The position numbers were made by a program, and so were the translations under genes. From positions 7,192,001-7,256,000 of the forward strand of contig NZ_CP030047.1 in assembly GCF_015291625.1 (NCBI RefSeq): a stretch of DNA of 64,000 nt. The letters are read 5' to 3'. This DNA comes from Bradyrhizobium sp. CCBAU 53421. GTDB taxonomy: Bacteria > Pseudomonadota > Alphaproteobacteria > Rhizobiales > Xanthobacteraceae. The notes below the pieces were generated by a model. The model was not told the origin of the DNA. It ran no database searches and worked only from the letters and a program-made list of their open reading frames with translations. This document shows positions 51,761 through 60,910 of this stretch, piece after piece (the stretch's first letter is position 1; each line of letters starts with the position of its first letter).

Positions 51761-52921
51761 ATGATCAAGCATCTGGCGGCGGCCGCGCTGCTGCTCACCA
51801 CGGCCTGTCTTGCCATCGGCCCCGCTGCAGCCGCCGACCCGGGGATCACCGACACCGAGATCCTGATCGGTGACGTCGAACCCCTGACCGGCCCGCCGGC
51901 GCTGCTTGGCGTCGCGGCCTCGATCGGCCACAAGATCGCGATCGCGGAAGCCAATGCCGCCGGCGGCATCAACGGCCGCAAGATCAAATATGTGCTGGAG
52001 GACGATGGCTACGTCACCGCGCGCACCATCCAGGGCGTCAAGAAGGTGATCGACGTCGACAAGGTGTTCGCGATGATCGGGATCTCCGGCTCGGGCCAGT
52101 CGATCGCCGTGATGCCGGTGCTGGAGAAATCCGGCATCCCGACCGTGATCGACGTCGCGCCGGTCAAGTTCCTGTGGGAGCCGCCACGCAAGAATGTGTT
52201 CGTGGTCGGCCAATCCTACGAGGAAGGCATCATCCACCTCGTCAATTTCCTCGCCGACAAGAACCCCGGTAAGAAATGGGGCCTGATCACCCAGGACGAC
52301 GATTACGGCATCACGGTGCGCGACGGCTTCGATTCGGTCGTCAAGGCCAAGAAGCTGAACGTCGTCTACAGCGGCAATTACAAGAAGGGCCAGCAGGACT
52401 TCTCGTCCGACATGCTGCAGCTGAAGGATTCCGGCACCGAGGTGTTCCTGGCCGGCGGCATCATCGCCGAGAACATCGCAATGATGAAGGAGCTCGAGAA
52501 GCTCAGCATCAAGCCGGTGACCGGCATCTTCTGGCCGGGCCGCATCGAGCCGGTGCTGAAGCTGATGGGTCCGGCCGGCGACGGCATCTACGCGGTCGAC
52601 TATGTCGAGCCGTTCGCCGGCGCGGCCGGCAAGGCATTCCTGGAGAAAGCCAAGCCGCTGGTGTCGGAGGCCGAGCTCAAGGGCATCAACCGCTACACCA
52701 TGACGGGCTATGCCGCCGCGAAGGTGTTGATCTCGGCGATCGAGCGCTGCGGCAAGCAGCCGACCTGGGCCTGCACCATCGCGGAGCTGGAGAAGACCAA
52801 GAACGTCGAGACCGGCGTGATGGCGCCGATCAGCTTCGGCCCCGGCGTCCGCTTCTCCAACCAGAAGCTGCAGATCATGCAGGCCGATACGGCGACGCTC
52901 AGCTTCAAGCCGGTGGACTAG
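51761..52921 (+). CDS. Liv-type periplasmic substrate-binding protein
   Basis: A 386-residue periplasmic binding protein with a signal peptide ending near residue 25 (AAAADPG). The mature start GITDTEILIGDVEPLTGPPA is the family's first strand. It is the cognate binding protein of the LivFGHM system upstream. GAGGAGGAGACA gives a strong start. A second binding protein of the same family, about 11 kb away at 62635, may share this transporter. Confidence 0.92.
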   Translation: MIKHLAAAALLLTTACLAIGPAAAADPGITDTEILIGDVEPLTGPPALLGVAASIGHKIAIAEANAAGGINGRKIKYVLEDDGYVTARTIQGVKKVIDVDKVFAMIGISGSGQSIAVMPVLEKSGIPTVIDVAPVKFLWEPPRKNVFVVGQSYEEGIIHLVNFLADKNPGKKWGLITQDDDYGITVRDGFDSVVKAKKLNVVYSGNYKKGQQDFSSDMLQLKDSGTEVFLAGGIIAENIAMMKELEKLSIKPVTGIFWPGRIEPVLKLMGPAGDGIYAVDYVEPFAGAAGKAFLEKAKPLVSEAELKGINRYTMTGYAAAKVLISAIERCGKQPTWACTIAELEKTKNVETGVMAPISFGPGVRFSNQKLQIMQADTATLSFKPVD

Positions 52922-52925
52922 AACC

Positions 52926-53672
52926 ATGAAGGTCCTGATCGTCTTTGCCCATCAGGAGGCGCAGTCGTTCAACGCTGCGCTGCTGGCGCGGTCGGTGGCG
53001 GAGCTGACCGCGCTCGGGCATACGGTCAGGATCTCCGATCTCTACGCCATGCGCTTCAATCCGGTGGCGACATCAGACGATTTCGGCGCGCGGCGGTTTC
53101 CCGACCGGCTGCAATATGACCGCGAGCAGAAATACAATCTGCAACAGGGGGCGCTCAGCGGCGACATCGCCGCCGAGATCGAGAAGCTGCTGTGGTGCGA
53201 CCTCCTGATCCTGCAGTTTCCGCTGTGGTGGTTCTCCGTTCCCGCCATCATGAAGGGCTGGATCGACCGCGTGTTCGTCAACGGCGCGGTCTACGGCGCG
53301 GGTCGTCGCTACGACACCGGCGGCCTTGCCGGCCGCCGCGCCATGGTGGTGACCTCGACCGCCGCCTATCCCGGAATGTGCGCGCCCGACGGGCTGGTCG
53401 GCGCGCTCGACGTCGTGCTGTGGCCGATCCAGAACGGCACCCTGGCCTATGCCGGCTGCAAGGTGCTGCCGCCCTTCGTGTCGTATTCGGTGAATTTCGT
53501 CGACGAGGCCACGCGGCACCGCTATCTCGACGGCTACGCCGAGCGGCTGCGTCGGATCGAGACCACCGAACCGCTGTTCTTCCATCCGCTCGCGGATTTC
53601 GGCGAGGATTGGCGGCTGAAGCCGGGGATTGCGGCGCAGACTGTCGGCCAGGGCAAGCCGGCGTCGAGGTAA
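52926..53672 (+). CDS. NAD(P)H quinone oxidoreductase, flavodoxin-fold (MdaB/NQO type)
   Basis: A 248-residue FMN/FAD flavodoxin-like enzyme. MKVLIVFAHQEAQSFNAALL opens the Rossmann-like fold, DLLILQFPLWWFSVPAIMKG is the flavin-contact segment, and GRRAMVVTSTAAYPGM follows. It reduces quinones with two electrons. It starts four bases after the binding-protein gene and closes the operon, converging on the acyl-CoA dehydrogenase with only 10 bases between. A quinone reductase suits a pathway that makes aromatic or quinoid intermediates. Confidence 0.88.
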   Translation: MKVLIVFAHQEAQSFNAALLARSVAELTALGHTVRISDLYAMRFNPVATSDDFGARRFPDRLQYDREQKYNLQQGALSGDIAAEIEKLLWCDLLILQFPLWWFSVPAIMKGWIDRVFVNGAVYGAGRRYDTGGLAGRRAMVVTSTAAYPGMCAPDGLVGALDVVLWPIQNGTLAYAGCKVLPPFVSYSVNFVDEATRHRYLDGYAERLRRIETTEPLFFHPLADFGEDWRLKPGIAAQTVGQGKPASR

Positions 53673-53682
53673 CGGCCGTCCC

Positions 53683-54876
53683 TTACATTCGCTTCGCCAC
53701 TTCTTCCAGCATCACCTCGGTGGCACCGCCGCCGATGGTCAGCACGCGGGCGTCGCGCACCATGCGCTCGATCGGCGTGCCGCGCATGAAGCCGCTTCCG
53801 CCGTGCAGTTGCAGGCAGCCATGCACGACCTCGTGCAGCACCTCCGGCGACAGCGCCTTGACCATCGACACCTCGCGCAAACACTCCTGCCCGGCCGCCG
53901 CGAGCTCGGCGGCCTGGTAAGCCAGCGCGCGCGCCGCGGCCGCCTTGGCCGCGAGCTGGGCGAGCTTCAGCCGCACGCCCTGCTGGTTCCAGAGCGGGCC
54001 GCCGAACGCCTGCCGCGTCTTCACATAGTTCGTCGTCAACTCGATCGCCTTGGCGGACTCGCCGGCGCAGATGCCGCCGATACACATGCGTTCGTTCTGG
54101 AACGTCTCCATGATGCCATAGAACCCCTTGTTCTCCTCGCCGAGCAGATTCTCCGCCGGCACCCGGACGTCCTGGAAGCCGAGCTCGGCGGTGTCCGAGC
54201 AGAGCCAGCCATGCTTGTCGAGTTTTGTCGCCGTGATGCCCGGCGTGTTGCGCTCGACGATGAACAGCGAAATGCCGCGGCTGCCCTTGGCGTGCGGATC
54301 GGTGCGCGCGGCGACGATCAGGATATCGCCATAGACCGCGTTGGTGATGAACATCTTAGCGCCATTGATCACCCAATGATCGCCGTCGCGCCGCGCACGC
54401 GTCTTGAGGCCCGCGACGTCGGAGCCCGCGTCGGGCTCGGTCACCGCGATCGAACAGACCGTCTCGCCGCGGATGATCGCCGGCAGAAATTTCTGCTTCT
54501 GCTCCGGCGTGCCGCGCAAGGAGATGTGCACAGCGGACATGTCGGTATGAACCAGGATCGACGAGGTGAAGCCGCCGAAGCTCGAGCGCCCGAGCTCCTC
54601 GGCGAACACCATCGAGGCCAGCGGCCCCATGTCGGTGCCGCCATATTCGGCGGCATGGCGCATGCCGAGGAAGCCGAGCGCACCCATGCGGCGATAAATC
54701 TCGCGCGGGATCTTGCCGTCGCGCTCCCACGCCTCGGCCTGCGGCACCACTTCCTTCTCGACAAAGCGGCGCACCTGCTCCCGCAGCATGCGCAGTTCCT
54801 CGGGCAGATTGGGCTGCTCCGGGAAATGGAATTCGGTCTCGGTGAGCTGGCGCGGATCCGGGGTCATGACGTTCAT
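53683..54876 (-). CDS. Acyl-CoA dehydrogenase
   Basis: A 397-residue flavoenzyme that makes 2-enoyl-Co[14 protein letters not shown] and [12 protein letters not shown] are family motifs. The base found in MCAD near the C-terminus (IYEGT) reads TIGGGATE here, without Glu. Glu262 ([10 protein letters not shown]) instead sits where isovaleryl-CoA dehydrogenase has its base, so this is probably a branched- or ring-acyl type enzyme. Its ATG overlaps the stop of the upstream hydrolase gene (4 bases). It is the last gene of a six-gene minus-strand operon. Confidence 0.92.
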   Translation of the reverse strand: MNVMTPDPRQLTETEFHFPEQPNLPEELRMLREQVRRFVEKEVVPQAEAWERDGKIPREIYRRMGALGFLGMRHAAEYGGTDMGPLASMVFAEELGRSSFGGFTSSILVHTDMSAVHISLRGTPEQKQKFLPAIIRGETVCSIAVTEPDAGSDVAGLKTRARRDGDHWVINGAKMFITNAVYGDILIVAARTDPHAKGSRGISLFIVERNTPGITATKLDKHGWLCSDTAELGFQDVRVPAENLLGEENKGFYGIMETFQNERMCIGGICAGESAKAIELTTNYVKTRQAFGGPLWNQQGVRLKLAQLAAKAAAARALAYQAAELAAAGQECLREVSMVKALSPEVLHEVVHGCLQLHGGSGFMRGTPIERMVRDARVLTIGGGATEVMLEEVAKRM

Positions 54877-55808
54877 TGTGGCGCTCTCTGATGGCCAATG
54901 TGAAGGTGGTTGCGCAGAAAATCCGCGAGGGCCGTGATCGCCTCTCGCGCCTGCGGAATTTCGGGGAACATCTGGAAGACGTGGATCATACCGTCCCAGA
55001 GCTGTAGTTCCACGTCGCAGCCGGCGGCTTTCGCCTTTGCGGCCAGCTCCGTTGAGTCATCGCGCACGGTTTCGCGGTCGCCGACCTGCACCAGCAGCGG
55101 CGGTAGACCAGCGAGATCGGCAAAAAGCGGCGAGGCCAGCGGATCGCAGGGATTACCGTCCTTGCCGAGATAGTTCTCGGCGAGCGCCAGGATCATCGCA
55201 CGCTGGTGGATCGGATCGGCCTCGGCCCTGCTCTGATAGCTCGCGCCGCTCGCGGTGAGATCGGTCCAGGGCGACATCAGCGCGCCGGCCGTGGGGAGCG
55301 GCAGGCCGCGATCTCTCGCGGCGAGCATCGCAGCGAGCACGAGATTGCCGCCGGCGGAGTCCCCGGCGAAGGCAATCTGTGCAGGACGCAGTCCCTGATC
55401 GCGAAGATACTGATAGGCAATCAACGCATCATCCAGCGCCGCCGGAAAGCGATGCTCCGGCGCGAGGCGATAGTTGATCGAGAGTACCCGGCAGCCGGAC
55501 GCATCGGCGATCCGCGCGGCCAGATCGCGATGCGAAGCGATCGAGCCGATGCGAAAACCGCCACCGTGAAAATACAGGATCGCCTTGTCGCGCGGTGCGC
55601 CTGGCGGCACGAGCCATTCGCCATCGACGCCGCCGGCGGAAACCGGCTGGCAGCTCACCGGCACCGAGCAGCCGGCAAAGGCTTTGTCCCAATCGCTGCG
55701 CATCTGCGCCACTGATGTATCGCGGGTCCAGCCGCGATAGATCGCACGCAAACGCTCGATCGCGCGATCGACCGGCGCGATGGCGATATCGTCGCCCGCG
55801 GTACCCAT
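54873..55808 (-). CDS. Alpha/beta hydrolase, hormone-sensitive lipase-like
   Basis: A 311-residue esterase. The oxyanion motif is HGGGF (81-85), the nucleophile elbow is GDSAGGN (Ser151), and the DGMIHVF segment near the C-terminus carries the His. These mark the HSL family of carboxylesterases. It has no signal peptide. The gene overlaps its neighbours at both ends, so it is fixed in the operon. It may hydrolyse an ester or a CoA-thioester intermediate. Confidence 0.9.
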   Translation of the reverse strand: MGTAGDDIAIAPVDRAIERLRAIYRGWTRDTSVAQMRSDWDKAFAGCSVPVSCQPVSAGGVDGEWLVPPGAPRDKAILYFHGGGFRIGSIASHRDLAARIADASGCRVLSINYRLAPEHRFPAALDDALIAYQYLRDQGLRPAQIAFAGDSAGGNLVLAAMLAARDRGLPLPTAGALMSPWTDLTASGASYQSRAEADPIHQRAMILALAENYLGKDGNPCDPLASPLFADLAGLPPLLVQVGDRETVRDDSTELAAKAKAAGCDVELQLWDGMIHVFQMFPEIPQAREAITALADFLRNHLHIGHQRAPQ

Positions 55809-56560
55809 CAGCCGCCGATGCCCATGCCGCCGGAAACGCCAAGCGTTTCGCCGGTGATGTAGGCGGCCTGGTCGGAGGCCAGGAACAGCGCGGCGGCCGC
55901 AACCTCCTCCGGCTCACCGAGCCGGCCGAGCAGCGTCGCGCCGGTCATCGCCTGCAGGATCTTGTCGCCGCCTTTTGCCACCGCCTGCTCCAGCATCGGC
56001 GTGCGGATCGGTCCCGGCGCGATCGCATTCGCGGTGATGCGATAGCGCGCGTTCTCCCGCGCGATGCTCCGGGTGAAGGAGATCACGCCGCCCTTGGCCG
56101 CGGAATAGACCGCGCCGCCCTTGGAGCCGAGCCGCGCCGCCTCCGAGGTCACATTGATGATGCGGCCGAACCGTGCCGCCTGCATCGCCGGCAGCGCGGC
56201 GTGGGTGCAGGCCAGCACCGAAGTGAGATTGACCGCGATCAGCCGCGCCCAATCGTCGGCTGACGTGTCGGTGAAGAAAGCATGCTGATCGATGCCGGCA
56301 TTGTTGACGACGATGTCGAACGGGCCATCCTGCGCCATCATGGCCTGCACCGCCGTGGCATCGCTGACGTCGAGCCCGGCGACCACAGCGCCGGTCTCGC
56401 GCGCGAGCTCCGAGGCCGCGGCGACGTCGAGATCGGCGATCACGACCCTGGCACCTGCTCCGGCAAAGCAGCGGACGATCGCAGCACCGATGCCGCGCGC
56501 GCCGCCGGAGACGAAGGCACGGCGGCCGTCGAGGCGTCCGAATGGCAAGGTGCCAGCCAC
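55808..56560 (-). CDS. Short-chain dehydrogenase/reductase
   Basis: A 250-residue SDR. The cofactor motif is SGGARGIGAA (18-27), NNAG is present, and the catalytic residues are Ser139, Tyr152 and Lys156 (VYSAAKGG). The acidic residue after strand 2 (ADLD) favours NAD. It likely oxidises a hydroxyacyl-CoA or a cis-dihydrodiol made by the co-transcribed dioxygenase. The start is GTG at 56560, four bases after the enoyl-CoA hydratase stop. Confidence 0.92.
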   Translation of the reverse strand: MAGTLPFGRLDGRRAFVSGGARGIGAAIVRCFAGAGARVVIADLDVAAASELARETGAVVAGLDVSDATAVQAMMAQDGPFDIVVNNAGIDQHAFFTDTSADDWARLIAVNLTSVLACTHAALPAMQAARFGRIINVTSEAARLGSKGGAVYSAAKGGVISFTRSIARENARYRITANAIAPGPIRTPMLEQAVAKGGDKILQAMTGATLLGRLGEPEEVAAAALFLASDQAAYITGETLGVSGGMGIGG

Positions 56561-56563
56561 GTC

Positions 56564-57358
56564 TTAGCGCCCCGTGAAGACAGGCTTGCGCCGCTCGATC
56601 ACGGCGGCGAGCCCTTCGCGCGCATCGGCCATCCCCGAGAGCTCGGCAACGGTACGCGCCTCTTCCGACAAGCATTGCTCGATGCTGGTGCCGGTGCCGG
56701 CCCAGACCAGCCGCTTGGTCGCGGCCAGCGCCTTCGGCGCGCCGGCCGCCAGCTCGCGCGCCAGTGCGAGCGATGCGTCGGCAAGCTCCGCATCAGGCAC
56801 CACCTTGGTGACGATGCCCATCTGCAGCGCCTCGGCGGCTGATATCACCGGGTTGGTCAGCAGGATCGACATCGCCCGCCGCAGGCCGACCAGCCGCGAC
56901 AGCGTGACGGAGACGCCGGCATCCGGCGCCATCGCGACCCGCGTCGCGCCGGCAAGGAATTTTGCCGACTCCGCCGCGATCACGATATCGGAAGCGCAGA
57001 CCAGACCGAAGCCGCCGCCGCCTGCCGCAAAGCCCTGCACCGAAGCGACTACCGGCGCCTCCAGCCGCAGCAATCCGGTGACCGCATTCTGCAGATAGGC
57101 GGTGGCCTGCCGGATATAGTCGGGCAGCTTCTCGCCCTTGGAGGCAAAGGCGCGGACATCGCCGCCCGCGCAGAAGTTCGTGCCCTCGCCGCTCAGCAGC
57201 ACGACGCGCAGGTCCGGATGGCCGTGGCAGGCCATGATGGCGTCGCACAACGCGCTCAGCAGTTCTGCGCTCATGCCGTTGGCAGCGTCGGGGCGGTTGA
57301 GCCGCAGCCGCGCGATGCCGTCGGTGATGTCGAGCAGGACGGGACCCTTGTCGATCAT
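56564..57358 (-). CDS. Enoyl-CoA hydratase/isomerase family protein
   Basis: A 264-residue crotonase. TNFCAGGDVRAFAS and QGFAAGGGGFGLVCASDIVI are the two oxyanion-hole loops; MAPDAGVSVTLSRLVG is the active-site loop, which lacks the common Glu of the hydratase (PGAGGTQ position), so it could be an isomerase, lyase or hydrolase. AGGAGAG eight bases before the ATG at 57358 fixes the start; the open frame is longer. It is less like the crotonase at 5151 than most paralogues. Confidence 0.9.
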   Translation of the reverse strand: MIDKGPVLLDITDGIARLRLNRPDAANGMSAELLSALCDAIMACHGHPDLRVVLLSGEGTNFCAGGDVRAFASKGEKLPDYIRQATAYLQNAVTGLLRLEAPVVASVQGFAAGGGGFGLVCASDIVIAAESAKFLAGATRVAMAPDAGVSVTLSRLVGLRRAMSILLTNPVISAAEALQMGIVTKVVPDAELADASLALARELAAGAPKALAATKRLVWAGTGTSIEQCLSEEARTVAELSGMADAREGLAAVIERRKPVFTGR

Positions 57359-57371
57359 GGCAAGATCTCTC

Positions 57372-57869
57372 CTAGACCAGGAATGACAGCGTGTAGATCG
57401 CCTTGTCGTTGTTGACGAGGATGACCTTCTTGCTGGCCATCCGCAATTCGCCGTCGACATGGCGCAGCCGGTATTCGTTGCGCGCCGCCCACAGCGTGTC
57501 GTCGCGCAGGCTCGACTCGAAGATCAGGCTGTTGCTGGCGACCGCGATGTCGCCATCGTCCGGCTGCTCGTCCATCAACTCGATGTTGGAGATCAGCCGG
57601 CGCAGGTTCGACTGCGGTGTCTGGGTGAAATGCTTGCCGGTCATCAGCTGCCGGACGCGCAGCGCGATCCGCGAGCGGTTATCGTAGATGATCGACATCT
57701 GCCGCTCCGGGTCGATGTCGGCGCCGTTGGCCGGCACCCAATAGACGCCGTCGTCGGTCCAGAGCTTTTCCCAGGCCTCGTATTGATGCTCGTCCTGCAA
57801 TCGCGCCTCGCGATAAAGGAAGGCGGTGATGGCGCTCATCAACGTGGCGCTGCTCTCGCGCGACAGCAT
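57372..57869 (-). CDS. Aromatic-ring-hydroxylating dioxygenase, beta subunit
   Basis: A 165-residue small subunit with the NTF2-like fold. FLYREARLQDEHQYEAWEKL, WTDDGVYWVP and RLISNIELMD are typical of BphA2/BenB-like beta subunits, which support the alpha hexamer and do not bind metal. The ATG at 57869 overlaps the alpha-subunit stop (TGATG). An alpha3beta3 enzyme is expected. Confidence 0.93.
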   Translation of the reverse strand: MLSRESSATLMSAITAFLYREARLQDEHQYEAWEKLWTDDGVYWVPANGADIDPERQMSIIYDNRSRIALRVRQLMTGKHFTQTPQSNLRRLISNIELMDEQPDDGDIAVASNSLIFESSLRDDTLWAARNEYRLRHVDGELRMASKKVILVNNDKAIYTLSFLV

Positions 57870-59128
57870 CAGGCAGGCTCCATCAGCTTGCGATAATGGG
57901 TCCAGATGCCGCGCGACGGCACCTCGTCGGTGACGTGGCCGACCGTGAAGCCGAGTTCGTCCTGCCGCTGGCGCTTCTCGCCGCGGCCGAGGAAGATCCA
58001 TTCCGGATTGCGCGCCAGCACCCCGCGATGGCAGCGCTCGTACATCTCGGAATCATCCGCGAGCAGGAAGCCGGCCGGGCCGACCGAGCCCATGGTCTGC
58101 TGGCGCAGTCTCCGGTTCAGATCGGGCGCCCCCTTGAATTGCAGCGCCGTGACATGCTGCACGCTGTCGTCGACGCCGAGCGGCTGGATCACGAACATCT
58201 GGATCTCGGCGATGAACAGGTTCGGGAAGATCATCACATGCGGCGTGCCGTCGATCATGATCTCGCGCGCCGCGCTGTCGCCATAGGCGGTCTTCATGCG
58301 CGCGGTGTAGTCGGGCAGCCGCTCCTCGCTGGTGCCGAACCAGCTCATCGGCGCGTCGCGTTTGCGAAACTCGGGCCGCAAATCGATCTCGGTATGGCCG
58401 TTGCCATAGTCACGGGTCAGCGCGGTCGAGGCGCCGCCATAGAGCTTGCCGATCATGCTGTCGGCAACGCCGAAGATCGAGGTGTGCACGAAGGCCGGGT
58501 GATAGCCGTCGCACTCGTTCTCCAGGATGAACTTCCAGTTCGCCTTGACGCGATGCTTGAGGAAGCCCGCCGTGATCTCGACCTCACCCTCCGGCGATGA
58601 TCGTACCAGGCGATCGATGGTCTCGGCGGCGCCGCCGAGATGTTCCTTCAGGGTCGGGCCTTCGGCCGCGAACGAGCCGAACACGAAGCCGCGATAGGAC
58701 TCGACACGCGCCACCCGCCCGAGCGCGAGCTGCGCCTTGTCCTGCCCCTCGTATCCGTCGGGAAAGGCGTAGCCGACCAGGCGGCCGTCATTGGCGAAGG
58801 TCCAGGAGTGGAACGGACAGGTAAACGAGCGCGCATTGCCGCGCTCGAACGAGCAGACCTGGTTGCCGCGATGCGAGCAGCGGTTGAGCAGCAGGTTGAC
58901 CTTGCCCTGCTCGTCGCGCGTCATGATCACGGATTGCGGGCCGATCGATTTGACGACGTAGTCGTTGGCATTAGGCACCTCGCTCTCGTGCCCGACATAG
59001 ACCCAGGTGCGGTACCAGATGTTCTTGAGCTCGGCCTCGAAGATCTCGGGGTCGGTGTAGAGCGATCCGTGCACCCGGTCGGGCCGGATCAACCGCTCCC
59101 ATGGCGAGACGCCGGTCATCATGTTCAT
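57869..59128 (-). CDS. Aromatic-ring-hydroxylating dioxygenase, alpha subunit
   Basis: A 419-residue large subunit. The Rieske [2Fe-2S] ligands are Cys84, His86, Cys104 and His107 (CSHRGN, CPFHSW). The mononuclear iron ligands are His210 and His215, and the bridging Asp207 is present (ENECDGYHPAFVH). It should insert O2 into an aromatic ring or acid. GGGAGACGGAG precedes the ATG. No ferredoxin or ferredoxin reductase is in the operon, so electron donors must be encoded elsewhere. It is the first gene of the operon, 57 bases from a TetR-type site. Confidence 0.94.
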   Translation of the reverse strand: MNMMTGVSPWERLIRPDRVHGSLYTDPEIFEAELKNIWYRTWVYVGHESEVPNANDYVVKSIGPQSVIMTRDEQGKVNLLLNRCSHRGNQVCSFERGNARSFTCPFHSWTFANDGRLVGYAFPDGYEGQDKAQLALGRVARVESYRGFVFGSFAAEGPTLKEHLGGAAETIDRLVRSSPEGEVEITAGFLKHRVKANWKFILENECDGYHPAFVHTSIFGVADSMIGKLYGGASTALTRDYGNGHTEIDLRPEFRKRDAPMSWFGTSEERLPDYTARMKTAYGDSAAREIMIDGTPHVMIFPNLFIAEIQMFVIQPLGVDDSVQHVTALQFKGAPDLNRRLRQQTMGSVGPAGFLLADDSEMYERCHRGVLARNPEWIFLGRGEKRQRQDELGFTVGHVTDEVPSRGIWTHYRKLMEPA

Positions 59129-59184
59129 CGCTCCGTCTCCCTCGCCGGCCGCTTGCCGCGGATGCCTTTACCGGCCCATCAATA

Positions 59185-59203
59185 ATAATCCGAACGACCG
59201 TTC
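59185..59203 (+). promoter_or_regulatory. Candidate TetR operator, site 2
   Basis: ATAATCCGAACGACCGTTC, with CGAACG and CGTTCG as inverted halves around AC. It lies 57 bases upstream of the dioxygenase start at 59128, the promoter of the six-gene operon. Confidence 0.7.
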
Positions 59204-59318
59204 GGTCAATGAATAGCACGAGCGCCGCGGACCGGCAAGCTTCTTTCCCAGCGACACCACTGATTTCCCGGAACACCGCACAAAGATGCAATTCCGGGCA
59301 GCCGGCGGCGCAACGGCC

Positions 59319-59813
59319 TCAGCCCTGCGCCTCGCCGCCCGCGATCTGCTGCAACATCGACTTCGGCGTCGTCGCGAGCTCGATCTTGAGCTGGTCGCAG
59401 ATCGCCCGGCGCAACAGGCGCTCAATCTCGCCCGCAGCATCGCGATTGGCCGCACGCGCCCCCTCGCCGCTCGCCCAGAGCAGAAGCTGCCCCAGCCGCC
59501 GGTCGCCATCGTCGCGGAGCGCCTCGATCATGGTGGCGTCGGACATGTCGCCCGGGATACGCGGCGTCGCCGGAATCTCCGGATGCACCATGCCGTCGGT
59601 CAACCGTTTGACCGCCGCAAAAGTATCGTCCTGCAAACGCACCTGCTCGAGCAGCGGTCCGGCCTTCCAGTCAGCCGCGAGCTTCAGCCCGTTCAACGCG
59701 TAGATCGCGGAGAACACCTGGCCGCGGACGAAATCGTCGTTGCTGTTCGGCACGACATGGCTTTGCAGGGCATCGATGATGCCGTCGATCAACCGCTCAA
59801 AGGATGCACTCAT
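59319..59813 (-). CDS. Conserved hypothetical protein paired with a phosphotransferase
   Basis: A 164-residue helical protein (MSASFERLIDGIIDALQSHV, VRGQVFSAIYALNGLKLAAD). I do not know the family. Its ATG at 59813 overlaps the phosphotransferase stop (ATGA), so the two are co-translated. Small helical proteins next to APH-like genes in acyl-CoA clusters are common, and it may be a partner subunit. The frame is open further upstream, but the overlapping start is well placed. Confidence 0.72.
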   Translation of the reverse strand: MSASFERLIDGIIDALQSHVVPNSNDDFVRGQVFSAIYALNGLKLAADWKAGPLLEQVRLQDDTFAAVKRLTDGMVHPEIPATPRIPGDMSDATMIEALRDDGDRRLGQLLLWASGEGARAANRDAAGEIERLLRRAICDQLKIELATTPKSMLQQIAGGEAQG

Positions 59814-60910
59814 GCCGCGGCCTCCAATGCGCGCTCGAAAGCCCGCACGATCGACGGCATCTGGCTTGCCATCACCGCGAGGCGCATGTCGTTGAAGCGA
59901 TCGACCTCGAAGGCGCGCACCGCGCACATCTGGATCGCCGCCGCCTGATACAGCGCATAAGCCTCGTAGAAGGCGAGGCTCTTGTCCGAGACCGCAATGC
60001 CGGAGGCACGCTGATAGAGATCGATCACCTCCGCGCGCTCGAGCACGCCATAGAGTTTGCGACTCCTGGCGTTGAAGGTCGGCATCATCGCCCAGGCCAG
60101 ATCCTCATGGGGATCGCCGAGGTGCGTGAGCTCCCAATCAAGGATGGCGGTGATCCGCCCATTGTGCTCGATGAAATTCCCGATCCGGTAATCGCCATGC
60201 ACGACGGTGCGGCATGGCGGCGGCGGGCAGTTATCTTCAAGCCAGCGTCCGCCCCAATCGAGCAGCGGATAATAGCGTGCCGTCGGCCGCGCCAGCGAGG
60301 CGCGCCAGCCGGCGATCGCGCCGACTTCGGCGCGGAGCCCGCCTTGTTGCAGCGATGCGAATGGCGTTCCGCTCGCGTCGATCCGGTGCAGCGATGCGAG
60401 GATCTCGACGAACTGCCGGGCGATCGCGCGCTTGTGGTCCGGGTCGAGCTCGCTCGCCGCCCAGGGTGCAGGTACATCGCCCTCGACATGCGTACAGATG
60501 AAGAACGGGAAGCCGATCTCGGCGCTACCCTGTTCAAACGACACCAGCGCCGGAACCGGCACGCCGGAGCCGGCAAGCGACTGCAGCGCATAGACCTGCG
60601 GCAGCACCGAGTAAGGCGCAAACAACCCGTTCGGCGGACCGACGCGCAGGATCAGCTTGCGGTCTCCGTCAGCCGCAGAGCGCGCCACGAAGGCATAGGT
60701 GATCCAGGAGAAGCCCGACGATTTGCGGCCGAAGCTCGTGATCTCCGTCCGGCTCCCGGATATCCGCGACAGATGCCGCGCGAGACCGGTCCGCACCGCG
60801 TCGTCATTCACCACGACAGGGCGAGCGGGCTCCGGCGCGACATCCGACTCGTCGCCGGATCGTTTGGCAGCCTCCTGCTTCAATTGACCGACCTCGTATA
60901 GCCCTGCCAC
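59810..60910 (-). CDS. APH/ACAD10-type phosphotransferase family protein
   Basis: A 366-residue kinase-like protein. VVHGDYRIGNFIEHNG contains the catalytic loop (HGD....N) and AILDWELTHLGDPHEDLAW the metal-binding DWE. This is the fold of the N-terminal domain of ACAD10/11, which phosphorylates 4-hydroxyacyl-CoAs so that they can be isomerised for beta-oxidation. With an acyl-CoA dehydrogenase in the cluster that is a fair guess here. The GTG at 60910 overlaps the ligase by 31 bases, and a later start is possible. Confidence 0.85.
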   Translation of the reverse strand: MAGLYEVGQLKQEAAKRSGDESDVAPEPARPVVVNDDAVRTGLARHLSRISGSRTEITSFGRKSSGFSWITYAFVARSAADGDRKLILRVGPPNGLFAPYSVLPQVYALQSLAGSGVPVPALVSFEQGSAEIGFPFFICTHVEGDVPAPWAASELDPDHKRAIARQFVEILASLHRIDASGTPFASLQQGGLRAEVGAIAGWRASLARPTARYYPLLDWGGRWLEDNCPPPPCRTVVHGDYRIGNFIEHNGRITAILDWELTHLGDPHEDLAWAMMPTFNARSRKLYGVLERAEVIDLYQRASGIAVSDKSLAFYEAYALYQAAAIQMCAVRAFEVDRFNDMRLAVMASQMPSIVRAFERALEAAA

